Shown: positions 33,768 through 41,538 of the stretch, piece after piece
Position numbering within the stretch: position 1 is the first letter of the stretch
How the letters are laid out: each line of letters begins with the position of its first letter
Assembly: GCA_016860845.1 (NCBI GenBank)
Contig: BOKF01000001.1
Coordinates: 310,001 to 374,000 of the forward strand
Source of the DNA: Chloroflexota bacterium
GTDB taxonomy: Bacteria; Chloroflexota; Anaerolineae; 4572-78; J111
Length of the DNA stretch: 64,000 nucleotides
Direction: 5' to 3'
Made by a program: the position numbers and the translations under genes
Notes under the pieces: generated by a model
What the model was told of the DNA's origin: nothing
Databases searched by the model: none
What the model saw: only the letters and a program-made list of their open reading frames with translations

Positions 33768-34790
33768 ATGACCGACAACCGAAACGTCTGGATTTTCATC
33801 GAGCAGGAAGAAGGCCAGCCGGCCGGAGTGAGCCTGGAACTGGTCAGTAAAGGGCGCGAGCTAGCCGACCGCCTGGGCAGCGAAGTCTGGGCCGTGCTGT
33901 GCGGCTATCAGGTGGGCGAGCTGGCCGAGACTATTATTCACTATGGGGCAGACCGGGTGCTGCTGGCCGACGACCCCGAACTGGAACTGTACCGCACCCT
34001 GCCGTATGCGCGGGTCGCCGTTGACCTGGTCAAAGCACGCCAGCCTTACATTTTCCTGATTGGGGCGACCCCGGTTGGGCGCGACCTGGCCCCGCGCATC
34101 GCCAGCGCCGTGCGGGCCGGCCTGACCGCCGACTGCACCGACCTGCAAATTGGCGATTATGCTTCCAAACAGGAAAAGAAAACCTACCAGGATTTGCTCT
34201 ACCAGATCCGGCCGGCGTTTGGCGGCAACCTGATTGCGACCATCGTTAACCCGCACCGCCACCCCCAAATGGCGACGGTCCGCGAAGGGGTGATGCGCCG
34301 CCGGGAGCCGGATTTCGGCCGCCAGGGCGTGGTCGAGCCGGTGGAGCCGGTTTTTGTCCCAAGCGACCTGGCTTTGCAGGTGTTGAGCCGGCAGACGCGC
34401 GAGTCCACGGTGGACCTGAAAGACTCGCCGGTGATTGTCGCCGGGGGGGCGGGGGTGAGCAGCAAGGAGGAGTTCCACCTCGTCGAGGATCTGGCCAACC
34501 TGCTTGGTGGCGAGGTCGGCGCGTCGCGGGCGGCGGTGGATGCTGGCTACGTCTCCCGCGAGCACCAGGTTGGCCAGACCGGGACCACGGTCCGGCCCCG
34601 CCTCTACATCGCCGCCGGTATTTCCGGCGCGGTCCAGCACCGGGCCGGTATGGACGAGTCGAACAAGATTATTGCCATTAACACCGACCCCAACGCGCCC
34701 ATTTTCCAGATCGCCCACTACAAAATTGTCGGCGATGTGGCCGAGGTGCTGCCGCTGTTGATCAAGGCTTTGCGGGAGAAGGCGAAATAG
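33768..34790 (+). CDS. etfA: Electron transfer flavoprotein alpha subunit
   Basis: A 340-residue ETF alpha chain. The C-terminal FAD domain carries the family signature YIAAGISGAVQHRAGMDESN and INTDPNAPIFQ; RAGLTADCTDL is also typical. It binds FAD and pairs with EtfB. ATG 33768 follows AAGGAAAA. It lies 96 bases after etfB, with a palindromic repeat between them, and 94 bases before the acyl-CoA dehydrogenase gene. Confidence 0.92.
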   Translation: MTDNRNVWIFIEQEEGQPAGVSLELVSKGRELADRLGSEVWAVLCGYQVGELAETIIHYGADRVLLADDPELELYRTLPYARVAVDLVKARQPYIFLIGATPVGRDLAPRIASAVRAGLTADCTDLQIGDYASKQEKKTYQDLLYQIRPAFGGNLIATIVNPHRHPQMATVREGVMRRREPDFGRQGVVEPVEPVFVPSDLALQVLSRQTRESTVDLKDSPVIVAGGAGVSSKEEFHLVEDLANLLGGEVGASRAAVDAGYVSREHQVGQTGTTVRPRLYIAAGISGAVQHRAGMDESNKIIAINTDPNAPIFQIAHYKIVGDVAEVLPLLIKALREKAK

Positions 34791-34880
34791 GAAGTAAGGA
34801 GTAGGGAGTAGGGTCAGGAAGAGAATAGTATTCAGTAAGCGGGAAAATCGTAAATCGTAAATCCGAAATCGTAAATGAGG
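34791..34880. repeat. Short-period repeat tract before the acyl-CoA dehydrogenase gene
   Basis: Tandem AGTAAGG/AGTAGGG units and CGTAAAT/CGAAAT units of 7 to 8 bp fill the gap. No hairpin with a T run is present, so transcription probably continues. Confidence 0.6.
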
Positions 34881-34884
34881 ATGT

Positions 34885-36597
34885 ATGGCCGAGAATTTTT
34901 ATCTGGATAATCATGATCTCCAGTTTCATTTAGACAAGTTGGATTTGAGCGAAGTGGTCGAACTCAAAGAAAAGGGCTACAGCTACCGCACGCAGTACCC
35001 GACCGCGCCGCGCCATTACCAGGACGCTAAGGATAACTACAGGGTCCTGCTGGAAGTGCTGGGCGACATCTGCGCGACGGTGATTGCCCCGCGCGCGGCT
35101 GAGGCCGACGAAGAAGGGGCGCAGTTCCAGGACGGCCAGGTTTCTTACGCCGTGGCCACCCAGGAGGCCATCGAGGCCCTCAAGCAGGCGGAGTTGATGG
35201 GCGTCATGCTGCCCTGGGAGTACGGCGGGTTGAACCTGCCGGAGACAATTTACCAGATGATGGTCGAGATTGTCTCGCGGGCCGAGGGCGGGCTGATGAC
35301 CATTTTTGGCCTGCAAGAGATTGCCTCGACCATCGGCGAGTACGGCGACGAGGCTATGAAGGCGCGAGTTTTGCCCCGCTTTTCGACCGGTGAAGTGGCC
35401 GGGGCGATGGTCCTGACCGAGCCGGACGCCGGCTCCGACCTGGGTTCGGTGCAGACGCGGGCCAGCTACGATGAAGCTGCCGGGGTCTGGCGGATCAACG
35501 GGGTCAAGCGCTTTATCACCAACGGCAACGCCGAGATTATGGTCGTGCTGGCCCGCAGCGAAGAGGGCACAGTAGACGCGCGCGGGCTGTCGCTCTTTTT
35601 GGTGGAACGGGATGAGACGGTTCATATCCGCCGCATCGAGCATAAAATCGGTATCCACACCTCGCCCACCTGCGAGATCCAATTCGTCAACACCCCGGCC
35701 CAACTGATCGGCAAGCGGCGCTTTGGCCTGATCCGCTACGCCATGGGGCTGATGAACGGGGCCAGGCTGGCCGTGTCGGCCCAGGCGCTGGGTATCGCCG
35801 AGGCGGCTTATCGCGAAGCGCACGGGTACGCCAACGCCCGCATTCAATTCAACAAGCCGATCCGCGACATCCCGGCAGTTTCGCGCATGCTGCTCTCTAT
35901 GCGCGGCGAGATCGAAGCGGCGCGGGCCCTGATTTACGAGACCGGGCGCTGGGTAGACCTGGTCAAAGCCTACGAACACGCCGAAAATCCTACCCCGGAG
36001 GCCAAGCAGCGCCTCAAACAGGCGTCGGCCCTGGCCGATGCCATGACCCCGCTGACCAAATATTACGCCACCGAGATGGGCAACCGGGTTTGTTCTCTGG
36101 CCATGCAGGTGCATGGCGGCGTGGGCTATATGCGCGAATTCAACGTCGAGCGGCACTACCGTGATATTCGCGTAACCAACATCTACGAAGGCACCAGCCA
36201 ACTGCAAATTGTGGCGGCCATGAGCAAGCTGCTGGGCCACGCTCTGGACGAGCTGTTGGACGAGTGGGCCGGCCTCGATTACGGCCCGGAGCTGGCTGCG
36301 CTCAAAGACCAACTGGTCGGGGCCAACGAGCTGTTCAAACAGGCCACCGATCACTTGAAAGAACAGGAGCGCGAGGTGATTGACTACTACGCCGCCGACC
36401 TGACCGATATGGCCGTTTATATCGTTAACTCCTGGCTGCTGCTGCAAGACGCCCGGCTGTCGGAGCGAAAGCTCGCTATGGCTCGGGTTTACCTGGCCGA
36501 GCATCTGCCCCAGGTCCACCGGGCCGGCGAGGCCATCCACGCCGCCGACTCGACCCCGCTGGCGGTGAGGGGGACGGTGCTGGCCGAGCCGTTTTAG
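34885..36597 (+). CDS. Acyl-CoA dehydrogenase
   Basis: A 570-residue flavoprotein. The FAD/substrate motif AMVLTEPDAGSDLGSVQT and the C-terminal VHGGVGYMREFNVERHYRD are clear. The catalytic Glu is at about residue 435 in NIYEGTSQLQI. It is longer than classical enzymes of about 380 residues, with an N-terminal extension and a helical C-terminal domain, as in the FadE/AidB-like large forms. It oxidises an acyl-CoA and passes electrons to the adjacent ETF. The chain length of its substrate is not clear. Confidence 0.9.
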   Translation: MAENFYLDNHDLQFHLDKLDLSEVVELKEKGYSYRTQYPTAPRHYQDAKDNYRVLLEVLGDICATVIAPRAAEADEEGAQFQDGQVSYAVATQEAIEALKQAELMGVMLPWEYGGLNLPETIYQMMVEIVSRAEGGLMTIFGLQEIASTIGEYGDEAMKARVLPRFSTGEVAGAMVLTEPDAGSDLGSVQTRASYDEAAGVWRINGVKRFITNGNAEIMVVLARSEEGTVDARGLSLFLVERDETVHIRRIEHKIGIHTSPTCEIQFVNTPAQLIGKRRFGLIRYAMGLMNGARLAVSAQALGIAEAAYREAHGYANARIQFNKPIRDIPAVSRMLLSMRGEIEAARALIYETGRWVDLVKAYEHAENPTPEAKQRLKQASALADAMTPLTKYYATEMGNRVCSLAMQVHGGVGYMREFNVERHYRDIRVTNIYEGTSQLQIVAAMSKLLGHALDELLDEWAGLDYGPELAALKDQLVGANELFKQATDHLKEQEREVIDYYAADLTDMAVYIVNSWLLLQDARLSERKLAMARVYLAEHLPQVHRAGEAIHAADSTPLAVRGTVLAEPF

Positions 36598-36599
36598 GA

Positions 36600-36712
36600 A
36601 CACAGAGACCACAGAGAAGGCACAAAGATACGCAGAGAAGACTTTTTCTTTTATCTCCGTGCCTCTCTGTGCTTGCTCCGCGAGTCTCTGTGTCAGCACT
36701 GCCCCTAGCAAG
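36600..36712. repeat. CACAGAG-type palindromic repeat
   Basis: Tandem CACAGAG/GCAGAGAAG units on one arm and CTCTGTG units on the other form an imperfect palindrome of about 110 bp. It follows the acyl-CoA dehydrogenase stop directly. Confidence 0.7.
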
Positions 36713-36848
36713 AGTCCTGACGGTCAGCGGTCGTGTTTTTGATTCGGATGATCCCGGCAGTGGGGTTGTCCGAATTTTTGTTTACAAGCAGGGAACCAAC
36801 ACCAGATAGCAATTAGCCACAACTATAAATACTCAATTTGTGAAATCG

Positions 36849-36878
36849 TTGACAAACGAGTTGCACATGTGATAGAAT
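36849..36878 (+). promoter_or_regulatory. Strong sigma70-type promoter with long leader
   Basis: Perfect TTGACA (36849-36854), an 18-bp spacer and TAGAAT (36873-36878). The start near 36885 leaves about 360 nt before the gene at 37247. The leader is pyrimidine-rich; I see no known riboswitch or terminator in it. Confidence 0.7.
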
Positions 36879-37145
36879 CGGAGCAGATGGTCGTGCATGC
36901 AGCGCATTGTCTGATTTACCAACCTCTTAGTCTTCCCCCTCTTTCCTCCGGCAACTCAGCAGTTTTGCCGCATTATCCAAATAATCTCTCTTGAATATCC
37001 CTCCTTCGATCTTCAGGTTAGTCTAACAATCAGTAAGCCCACCCGGTATCTCTCCCTCCGCTGTGCGTTGGGTGCATTATCTGACCTGGATGCCTCATTC
37101 CTGGCCAGTTCGTATCTTCTAGCATAGTCCAAGGAGGACACTCCC

Positions 37146-37196
37146 ATGTTTAAGCGAATCATCATCTTTGACGGTCTGTGCGCCGCGCTGGAGTAG
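37146..37196 (+). CDS. 16-residue small frame with good ribosome binding site
   Basis: ATG 37146 has AAGGAGG upstream and encodes MFKRIIIFDGLCAALE before TAG. It could be a leader peptide of the downstream dehydrogenase or the start of a gene whose rest is lost. No attenuator-type hairpin follows. Confidence 0.35.
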   Translation: MFKRIIIFDGLCAALE

Positions 37197-37246
37197 TGTA
37201 GTGCCGGGGGACGGTGTGGCAAAATCAGTAAAAAAGGGGCACTCGG

Positions 37247-38968
37247 ATGAGACACGATAAATTAAGCCGCTACCGCCAGGCGGATACCTTGCCCCAAGTG
37301 AATCGCCTTTGGCCGCTGTATGGCACAGGTTTTGAAAATTTGGGGCGTAGTAGGCAACCTATTGAAGAGGCTATGCCAACCTATGGCCCCGATGAAATCT
37401 TGGTGCGTCACGATGGCGCCGGGATTTGCTTCACCGACATCAAAATTATGACGGAAGGTCCACAACGCTATCGCGTTTCCCGCAATATGCAGCAAGAACC
37501 GGTTGTTTTAGGCCATGAAGTGACCCTCACCGTGGTGGGTGTAGGCGAACATCTGCACGACCAATACCGAGTGGGGGATCGTTTCGTCGTCCAGCCCGCC
37601 CTTTATGTGGGTGGTGTCCTTTGTCCTTACGGGGTGACTATCCGAGGCGGTATGAGCCAATATAACGTGGTTGACCAACGGGTGCTAAACAGCGACGATG
37701 GCAACCATCTGCTGCCGGTCCAACCAGGAGCCGGTTACGTCGAGAGCGCTCTGGTCGAACCTTGGACGTGCGTGTTGGTCACCTACCAGCTTGAATACCG
37801 CACCGGGATAAAGCCCAATGGCGCCACTTGGATGATCGGGACACCCCAGGCCAGAGATGATTACTTTTTTGGTACTGGTTTTGATGAAAGGAGTCATCCG
37901 GCCTGCCTGGCCTTGACCCAAATCTCTGAACCATTGGCAACTCGGTTCAGAGCACGGGCAACGCAACTGCAGGTAGAGGTCGTTGACCTATCATTAGCCA
38001 CCCTGGATGATCCAACGGCTGAAACACCCAGATTTGATGACATCATTATCCTTGGACCCGACCCTGACCTCATCGAAGTGGCCAGCCGGCGGCTGGCTCC
38101 GGGCGGCGTGATGGCTATCATGGCCACAGCGCCTCTGGCCCGGCCGGTTCAGGTGGATATTGGCCGGTTGCATTACAATAGTTGGACTTATGTCGGGGGT
38201 CCTGGCCCGGACATTGCCCGGGCTTACAGCGATCATCCTATAAGAGCGGAACTGAAACCAGGCGGCAAATGCTGGTTTGTGGGCGCCGGTGGCCCGATGG
38301 GGCAAATGCATATGCAGCGAGCCGTTTTTTTGCCTCACCCTCCGGCAGCGATTCTCTGTACAGCACGTACCCCCCATCGGTTACGTGCCCTTGAGGTGTC
38401 TTTTGGCCTTGACAGCCAAGCTAGAGGTATCAAAGTGGTGTGCCTGAGTCTGGATAGCGAGGTCTATGCCCAGCGTTTCGCAGAAATTGCGGGAACAGGC
38501 TTTGACGACATCATCGTGATGGCTCTGTCCCCCACGGCTATTGCCGAGGCGGCCACTTACCTGGCCCCAGGCGGGGTGATGAATGTTTTTGCTGGCTTGA
38601 TGCGGGGCACGCTGGTTCCGCTGGACTTGAGTGCAGTCTACCAGAAAAATATCCGCTTTATCGGCCACATGGGGTCCACAGTTGAGGATATGAGACAGAC
38701 GCTGGCCCAGATTGATGCCAAGCAACTGGATCCTAACCGCTCCGTCCGGGCCATCGGCTCACTAACTGCGGCCAGGGAAGGGCTCCAGGCTGTCCATGAG
38801 GCGAGGTTTCCAGGCAAGGTCGTCATTCTTCCGCAGATTAAAGATTTTCCGCTGACCCCGCTAAGTGATCTGAAACAAAAACTGCCAACGGTTTACGCCA
38901 GGTTAAAAGATGGTCAGGAGTGGACGGCCGAAGCAGAAAACGAGTTTTTAGAGTTGATGCTGCCGTAA
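37247..38968 (+). CDS. Zn-type medium-chain dehydrogenase with duplicated Rossmann-like half
   Basis: A 573-residue protein. The N-terminal GroES-like part shows HDGAGICFTDIKIMTEGP and LGHEVTLTVVGVGEH, as in sorbitol or L-sorbose-1-phosphate dehydrogenases. Two similar stretches follow: FDDIIILGPDPDLIEVASRR with LAPGGVMAIMA, and FDDIIVMALSPTAIAEAATY with LAPGGVMNVFAG. WFVGAGGPMGQMHMQRA between them is the true dinucleotide-binding loop. Normal family members have about 350-410 residues, so about 170 residues are extra. ATG 37247 follows AAAAAGGGG. Probably a polyol or sugar-phosphate oxidoreductase; the substrate is unknown. Confidence 0.65.
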   Translation: MRHDKLSRYRQADTLPQVNRLWPLYGTGFENLGRSRQPIEEAMPTYGPDEILVRHDGAGICFTDIKIMTEGPQRYRVSRNMQQEPVVLGHEVTLTVVGVGEHLHDQYRVGDRFVVQPALYVGGVLCPYGVTIRGGMSQYNVVDQRVLNSDDGNHLLPVQPGAGYVESALVEPWTCVLVTYQLEYRTGIKPNGATWMIGTPQARDDYFFGTGFDERSHPACLALTQISEPLATRFRARATQLQVEVVDLSLATLDDPTAETPRFDDIIILGPDPDLIEVASRRLAPGGVMAIMATAPLARPVQVDIGRLHYNSWTYVGGPGPDIARAYSDHPIRAELKPGGKCWFVGAGGPMGQMHMQRAVFLPHPPAAILCTARTPHRLRALEVSFGLDSQARGIKVVCLSLDSEVYAQRFAEIAGTGFDDIIVMALSPTAIAEAATYLAPGGVMNVFAGLMRGTLVPLDLSAVYQKNIRFIGHMGSTVEDMRQTLAQIDAKQLDPNRSVRAIGSLTAAREGLQAVHEARFPGKVVILPQIKDFPLTPLSDLKQKLPTVYARLKDGQEWTAEAENEFLELMLP

Positions 38969-38969
38969 T

Positions 38970-39173
38970 GTTGACAATGTCAATACCGCCTTTTATATTT
39001 CGCTCGCCCCCGGGGCCGCGCCCAACCTAAATAAGCCGCCCGTTTACCTGGACATGCCCTTTGAGGTTGTAGACGGTCACGGTCGGGTCGTCCCGGAAGT
39101 GTGGGAGAAGATTGCTGTCGCGGATGAGGTGCACCAAAGAAATTTCATCACGAGGGGAAAGACGATTTTGTGA
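38970..39173 (+). pseudogene. C-terminal gene remnant, possibly hydrolase-like
   Basis: An open frame without a start follows the dehydrogenase directly and ends in TGA. It reads in part NKPPVYLDMPFEVVDGHGRV then VPEVWEKI, which looks like real protein sequence, perhaps the end of an esterase-like protein. The family is not certain. Confidence 0.4.
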
Positions 39174-39296
39174 CTGAAGACAAAATTTCGGCAGTTTTAG
39201 AGGTTTAAAAGGGTCGCTGGATTATTTGGTCAAATTCGGTGAAGATGGTAGGATTACGAGAGGCTAACTTAACGTTTATTGCAATGGGAGGTCACT

Positions 39297-39494
39297 ATGA
39301 CCACAATCACAATAGCTCTTCCTGATGACCGTTTAGCGCAGTTGAAAATACTAGCCAACAAATTGGGCGTTGACCTTGAAGAACTGGTGCGTATTAGCCT
39401 TGAAGAGCTGCTCACTCGCCCGGAAGAGAGCTTCAGACAAACTGCCGAGTACGTCCTTAAAAAGAATGCGGAACTCTACCGGCGGCTGGCCTGA
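39297..39494 (+). CDS. Antitoxin of a Doc-type toxin-antitoxin pair
   Basis: A 65-residue protein with a ribbon-helix-helix-like N-terminus (TTITIALPDDRLAQLKILA) and a helical acidic C-terminus that probably wraps the toxin. ATG 39297 follows GGGAGG; an upstream TTG would lie before that site. The stop overlaps the toxin start (TGATG), the usual coupling in such modules. It likely neutralises the toxin and represses the operon. Confidence 0.75.
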   Translation: MTTITIALPDDRLAQLKILANKLGVDLEELVRISLEELLTRPEESFRQTAEYVLKKNAELYRRLA

Positions 39495-39883
39495 TGCGTT
39501 ATCTCAATCTCAATGAGGTGCTTGAACTCTATAGGCTGATTATGGAACAATCTGGTGGAGCAACCGGTATTCATAACTTGAGTGTTTTGGAGTCGGCTCT
39601 AGCCCAACCACGTATGAGTTTTGGTGGAGAGGAGCTATATCCCACCATCGTTGAGAAGGCATCTATATTGGGATTTTCCCTGATCAAAAACCACCCATTT
39701 TTGGATGGCAACAAACGTATTGGACATGCGGCGATGGAGACTTTCCTCATTCTGAATGGCTATGAAATCCAGGCTTCTATAGATGAGCAAGAGAAAGTGA
39801 TCCTGCAAGTAGCATCAGGTGAGATAGCGCGAAATGAGTTTACTGACTGGCTTCGCGCTCATATGATAGAAAAGCAAAGCTAA
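39494..39883 (+). CDS. doc: Doc-family (Fic fold) toxin
   Basis: A 129-residue Doc/Fic protein. The active-site motif HPFLDGNKRIGHAAMETFL is intact, and ATGIHNLSVLESALAQP is typical of death-on-curing proteins. Doc proteins use ATP to phosphorylate and block EF-Tu. The length is normal and the antitoxin lies directly upstream. The module sits next to gene remnants, a common place for mobile TA pairs. Confidence 0.9.
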   Translation: MRYLNLNEVLELYRLIMEQSGGATGIHNLSVLESALAQPRMSFGGEELYPTIVEKASILGFSLIKNHPFLDGNKRIGHAAMETFLILNGYEIQASIDEQEKVILQVASGEIARNEFTDWLRAHMIEKQS

Positions 39884-39948
39884 AGGAGTATAAGGGGCTA
39901 AAATGTAACTACTTGAGCAATCGCCCCAATATCGTTGCCCGACGGCAA

Positions 39949-39999
39949 TAATAAAAGACCCGGCCCGCCATATTGACGGTGGATCGGGTTCTTTTATTG
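39949..39999. terminator. Bidirectional terminator between convergent genes
   Basis: The arms AATAAAAGACCCGGCCCGCC and GGTGGATCGGGTTCTTTTATT pair with a small bulge. A runs and T runs flank the stem on both sides, so it can serve both doc and the minus-strand gene at 40035. Confidence 0.7.
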
Positions 40000-40034
40000 T
40001 TGACAAATTGTCTTTTGCTGCGGTCGGCGGTCTC

Positions 40035-41174
40035 CTACACCCAGCGCTTGTAATAAAACTCACTGTTTTCGTCGTCGTTCAAGCGCCCAGCGATTTCAAA
40101 CATCCACTCATCTAAAAATATATCGTGGGCGTCCAGGCGAGGGAAGGGATTGTCATAGCCCTGGGTCAGCGCCTTGCCGACCCGATCCAGCGCGGCCACG
40201 GCCAGTTCCGGCACGTCTATCCGGCGGACGCCCTCTTTTTTCATCAGCGTCTCGTTCAGATTGGCCATCATCATCCCGCCGGGGATCAGCGGCAGGGCGC
40301 GGGTGCGCATCATCGGGTAGAAGATGTCCAGCACGGTCTTGCCGCTGCCGTAGCTGGCGCGGGTGTACTCCTGTAAAATGTCTTTGGGCATAAACAGGCT
40401 GGTCGAGTAAGCGCCCTGGCGGCCGTATTCGCGCAGATTGGGATCGCGGCTGGCCTTGTCCAGGCTGCCCCGCCAGTCGGCAAAAACGGCGGCTTCGACG
40501 GCGATATCATTCTCTTCCAGCAGGCGGGGAAATTCCACGGCCATCTCGCCCATCACGTGCTTGGTGATGCCGGTTTCCTTTTCGGTCAGGTAAGTCAGTT
40601 GCCACTGGAACATGCCGTTTTCATCATAATCTTTGATAAAGACCGGCGGCATACCCGGCAGCAACCCGGAAATGGCCGCGGCGACGGTGTTAAAATAAAC
40701 CACCCGGTCGGCCCCGGCTTCTTTGAGCGCCGCGATAATATTTTCCAGCGACTTGCCAAACATGGACATGCCCTCGTTGAGCCAGTGGAAGCGCTGCCCC
40801 CAGCCCATTTCGTCCGCCTGGGCCTGCATCGCTTTGCCCGTTTCATAGCCCAGGGACAGGCTCAAATCGCGGGCCACGACGGTCACGCTGGCCGCTGTCC
40901 CCAGGCCCATGATCGCCGTTTCCAGCGCCCCGCCCAGCCCCGGACCGGTCGCCCCGGCCAGCAAAACATGCCGCCCTTCCAGCCACTTCAAATCATATTG
41001 GCCCGACTCGAGCAGTGATTTCTGCGCCGCCCAATTGTTGACCAAAAGCTGCTGCGCTTCGGCCGGGTAAGCTTCACTTTCTTCCTTGCTCGGCCGGGTA
41101 AGCTGGGGTGTTCCCTCCCGGATCGGCAACCTGGGGTCTGGCTTGGCAAAAGGGCTGATTAAAGATGATGTCAT
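40035..41174 (-). CDS. Rossmann-fold reductase-like protein, perhaps distantly FabV/TER-like
   Basis: A 379-residue protein I do not fully recognise. VLLAGATGPGLGGALETAIMG resembles a nucleotide-binding loop. VVYFNTVAAAISGLLPGMPP and the order of segments recall trans-2-enoyl-CoA/ACP reductases (FabV/TER), but the Tyr-x8-Lys spacing of that family is not met (YLTEKETGITK). Another short-chain-dehydrogenase-like family is equally possible. ATG 41174 was chosen over GTG 41177 on spacing from GAGG. It is divergent from prpE, which suggests a role in acyl-CoA metabolism. Confidence 0.45.
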   Translation of the reverse strand: MTSSLISPFAKPDPRLPIREGTPQLTRPSKEESEAYPAEAQQLLVNNWAAQKSLLESGQYDLKWLEGRHVLLAGATGPGLGGALETAIMGLGTAASVTVVARDLSLSLGYETGKAMQAQADEMGWGQRFHWLNEGMSMFGKSLENIIAALKEAGADRVVYFNTVAAAISGLLPGMPPVFIKDYDENGMFQWQLTYLTEKETGITKHVMGEMAVEFPRLLEENDIAVEAAVFADWRGSLDKASRDPNLREYGRQGAYSTSLFMPKDILQEYTRASYGSGKTVLDIFYPMMRTRALPLIPGGMMMANLNETLMKKEGVRRIDVPELAVAALDRVGKALTQGYDNPFPRLDAHDIFLDEWMFEIAGRLNDDENSEFYYKRWV

Positions 41175-41189
41175 CACTACCTCTTATTT

Positions 41190-41282
41190 TTGATGGGATG
41201 ATACGTGATGCGTGAAACGTGATACATGAAAATTAACATCTCACGCCTCAGGCTTTACGCTTCACGCTCTGCGTCCCGATTT
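41190..41282. repeat. CGTGATAC/TCACGC short-period palindromic repeat
   Basis: CGTGATACGTGATGCGTGAA-like units are followed by TTCACGC-like inverted units, forming a long imperfect hairpin upstream of the minus-strand gene. Confidence 0.6.
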
Positions 41283-41474
41283 TAACACGAATGAACAGGC
41301 GCGTCAACGGTTTTTACAAGACGCGGTAGAGCAATCGCATTAAAATTGAGGAAAAGTATAACTATAAACCCCGTTCCAGGCGATTCGGTTCTCTCCAAAC
41401 CCCCTCAAAGGGGATGACAGAAACCGCCGACAATGGTATGATACGATGAAAAGTAGCAAGGTCACAGGGTTGCA

Positions 41475-41520
41475 GAGATATATAATTCCCCTGTCTACCG
41501 TCTACCGTCTACTGTCTACC
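41475..41520. repeat. GTCTACC tandem heptamer-like tract before prpE
   Basis: Four copies near CTGTCTAC/CGTCTAC lie upstream of the prpE start. Related tracts lie at 16550-16645 and 59245-59278. Confidence 0.65.
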
Positions 41521-41538
41521 ACTGAGGAGGGTTCAAAG

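Noticed and set aside
41446..41538. ATG 41446 as the prpE start
   Set aside because: It would translate a short-period repeat; GTG 41539 has a good ribosome binding site and gives the normal PrpE N-terminus.
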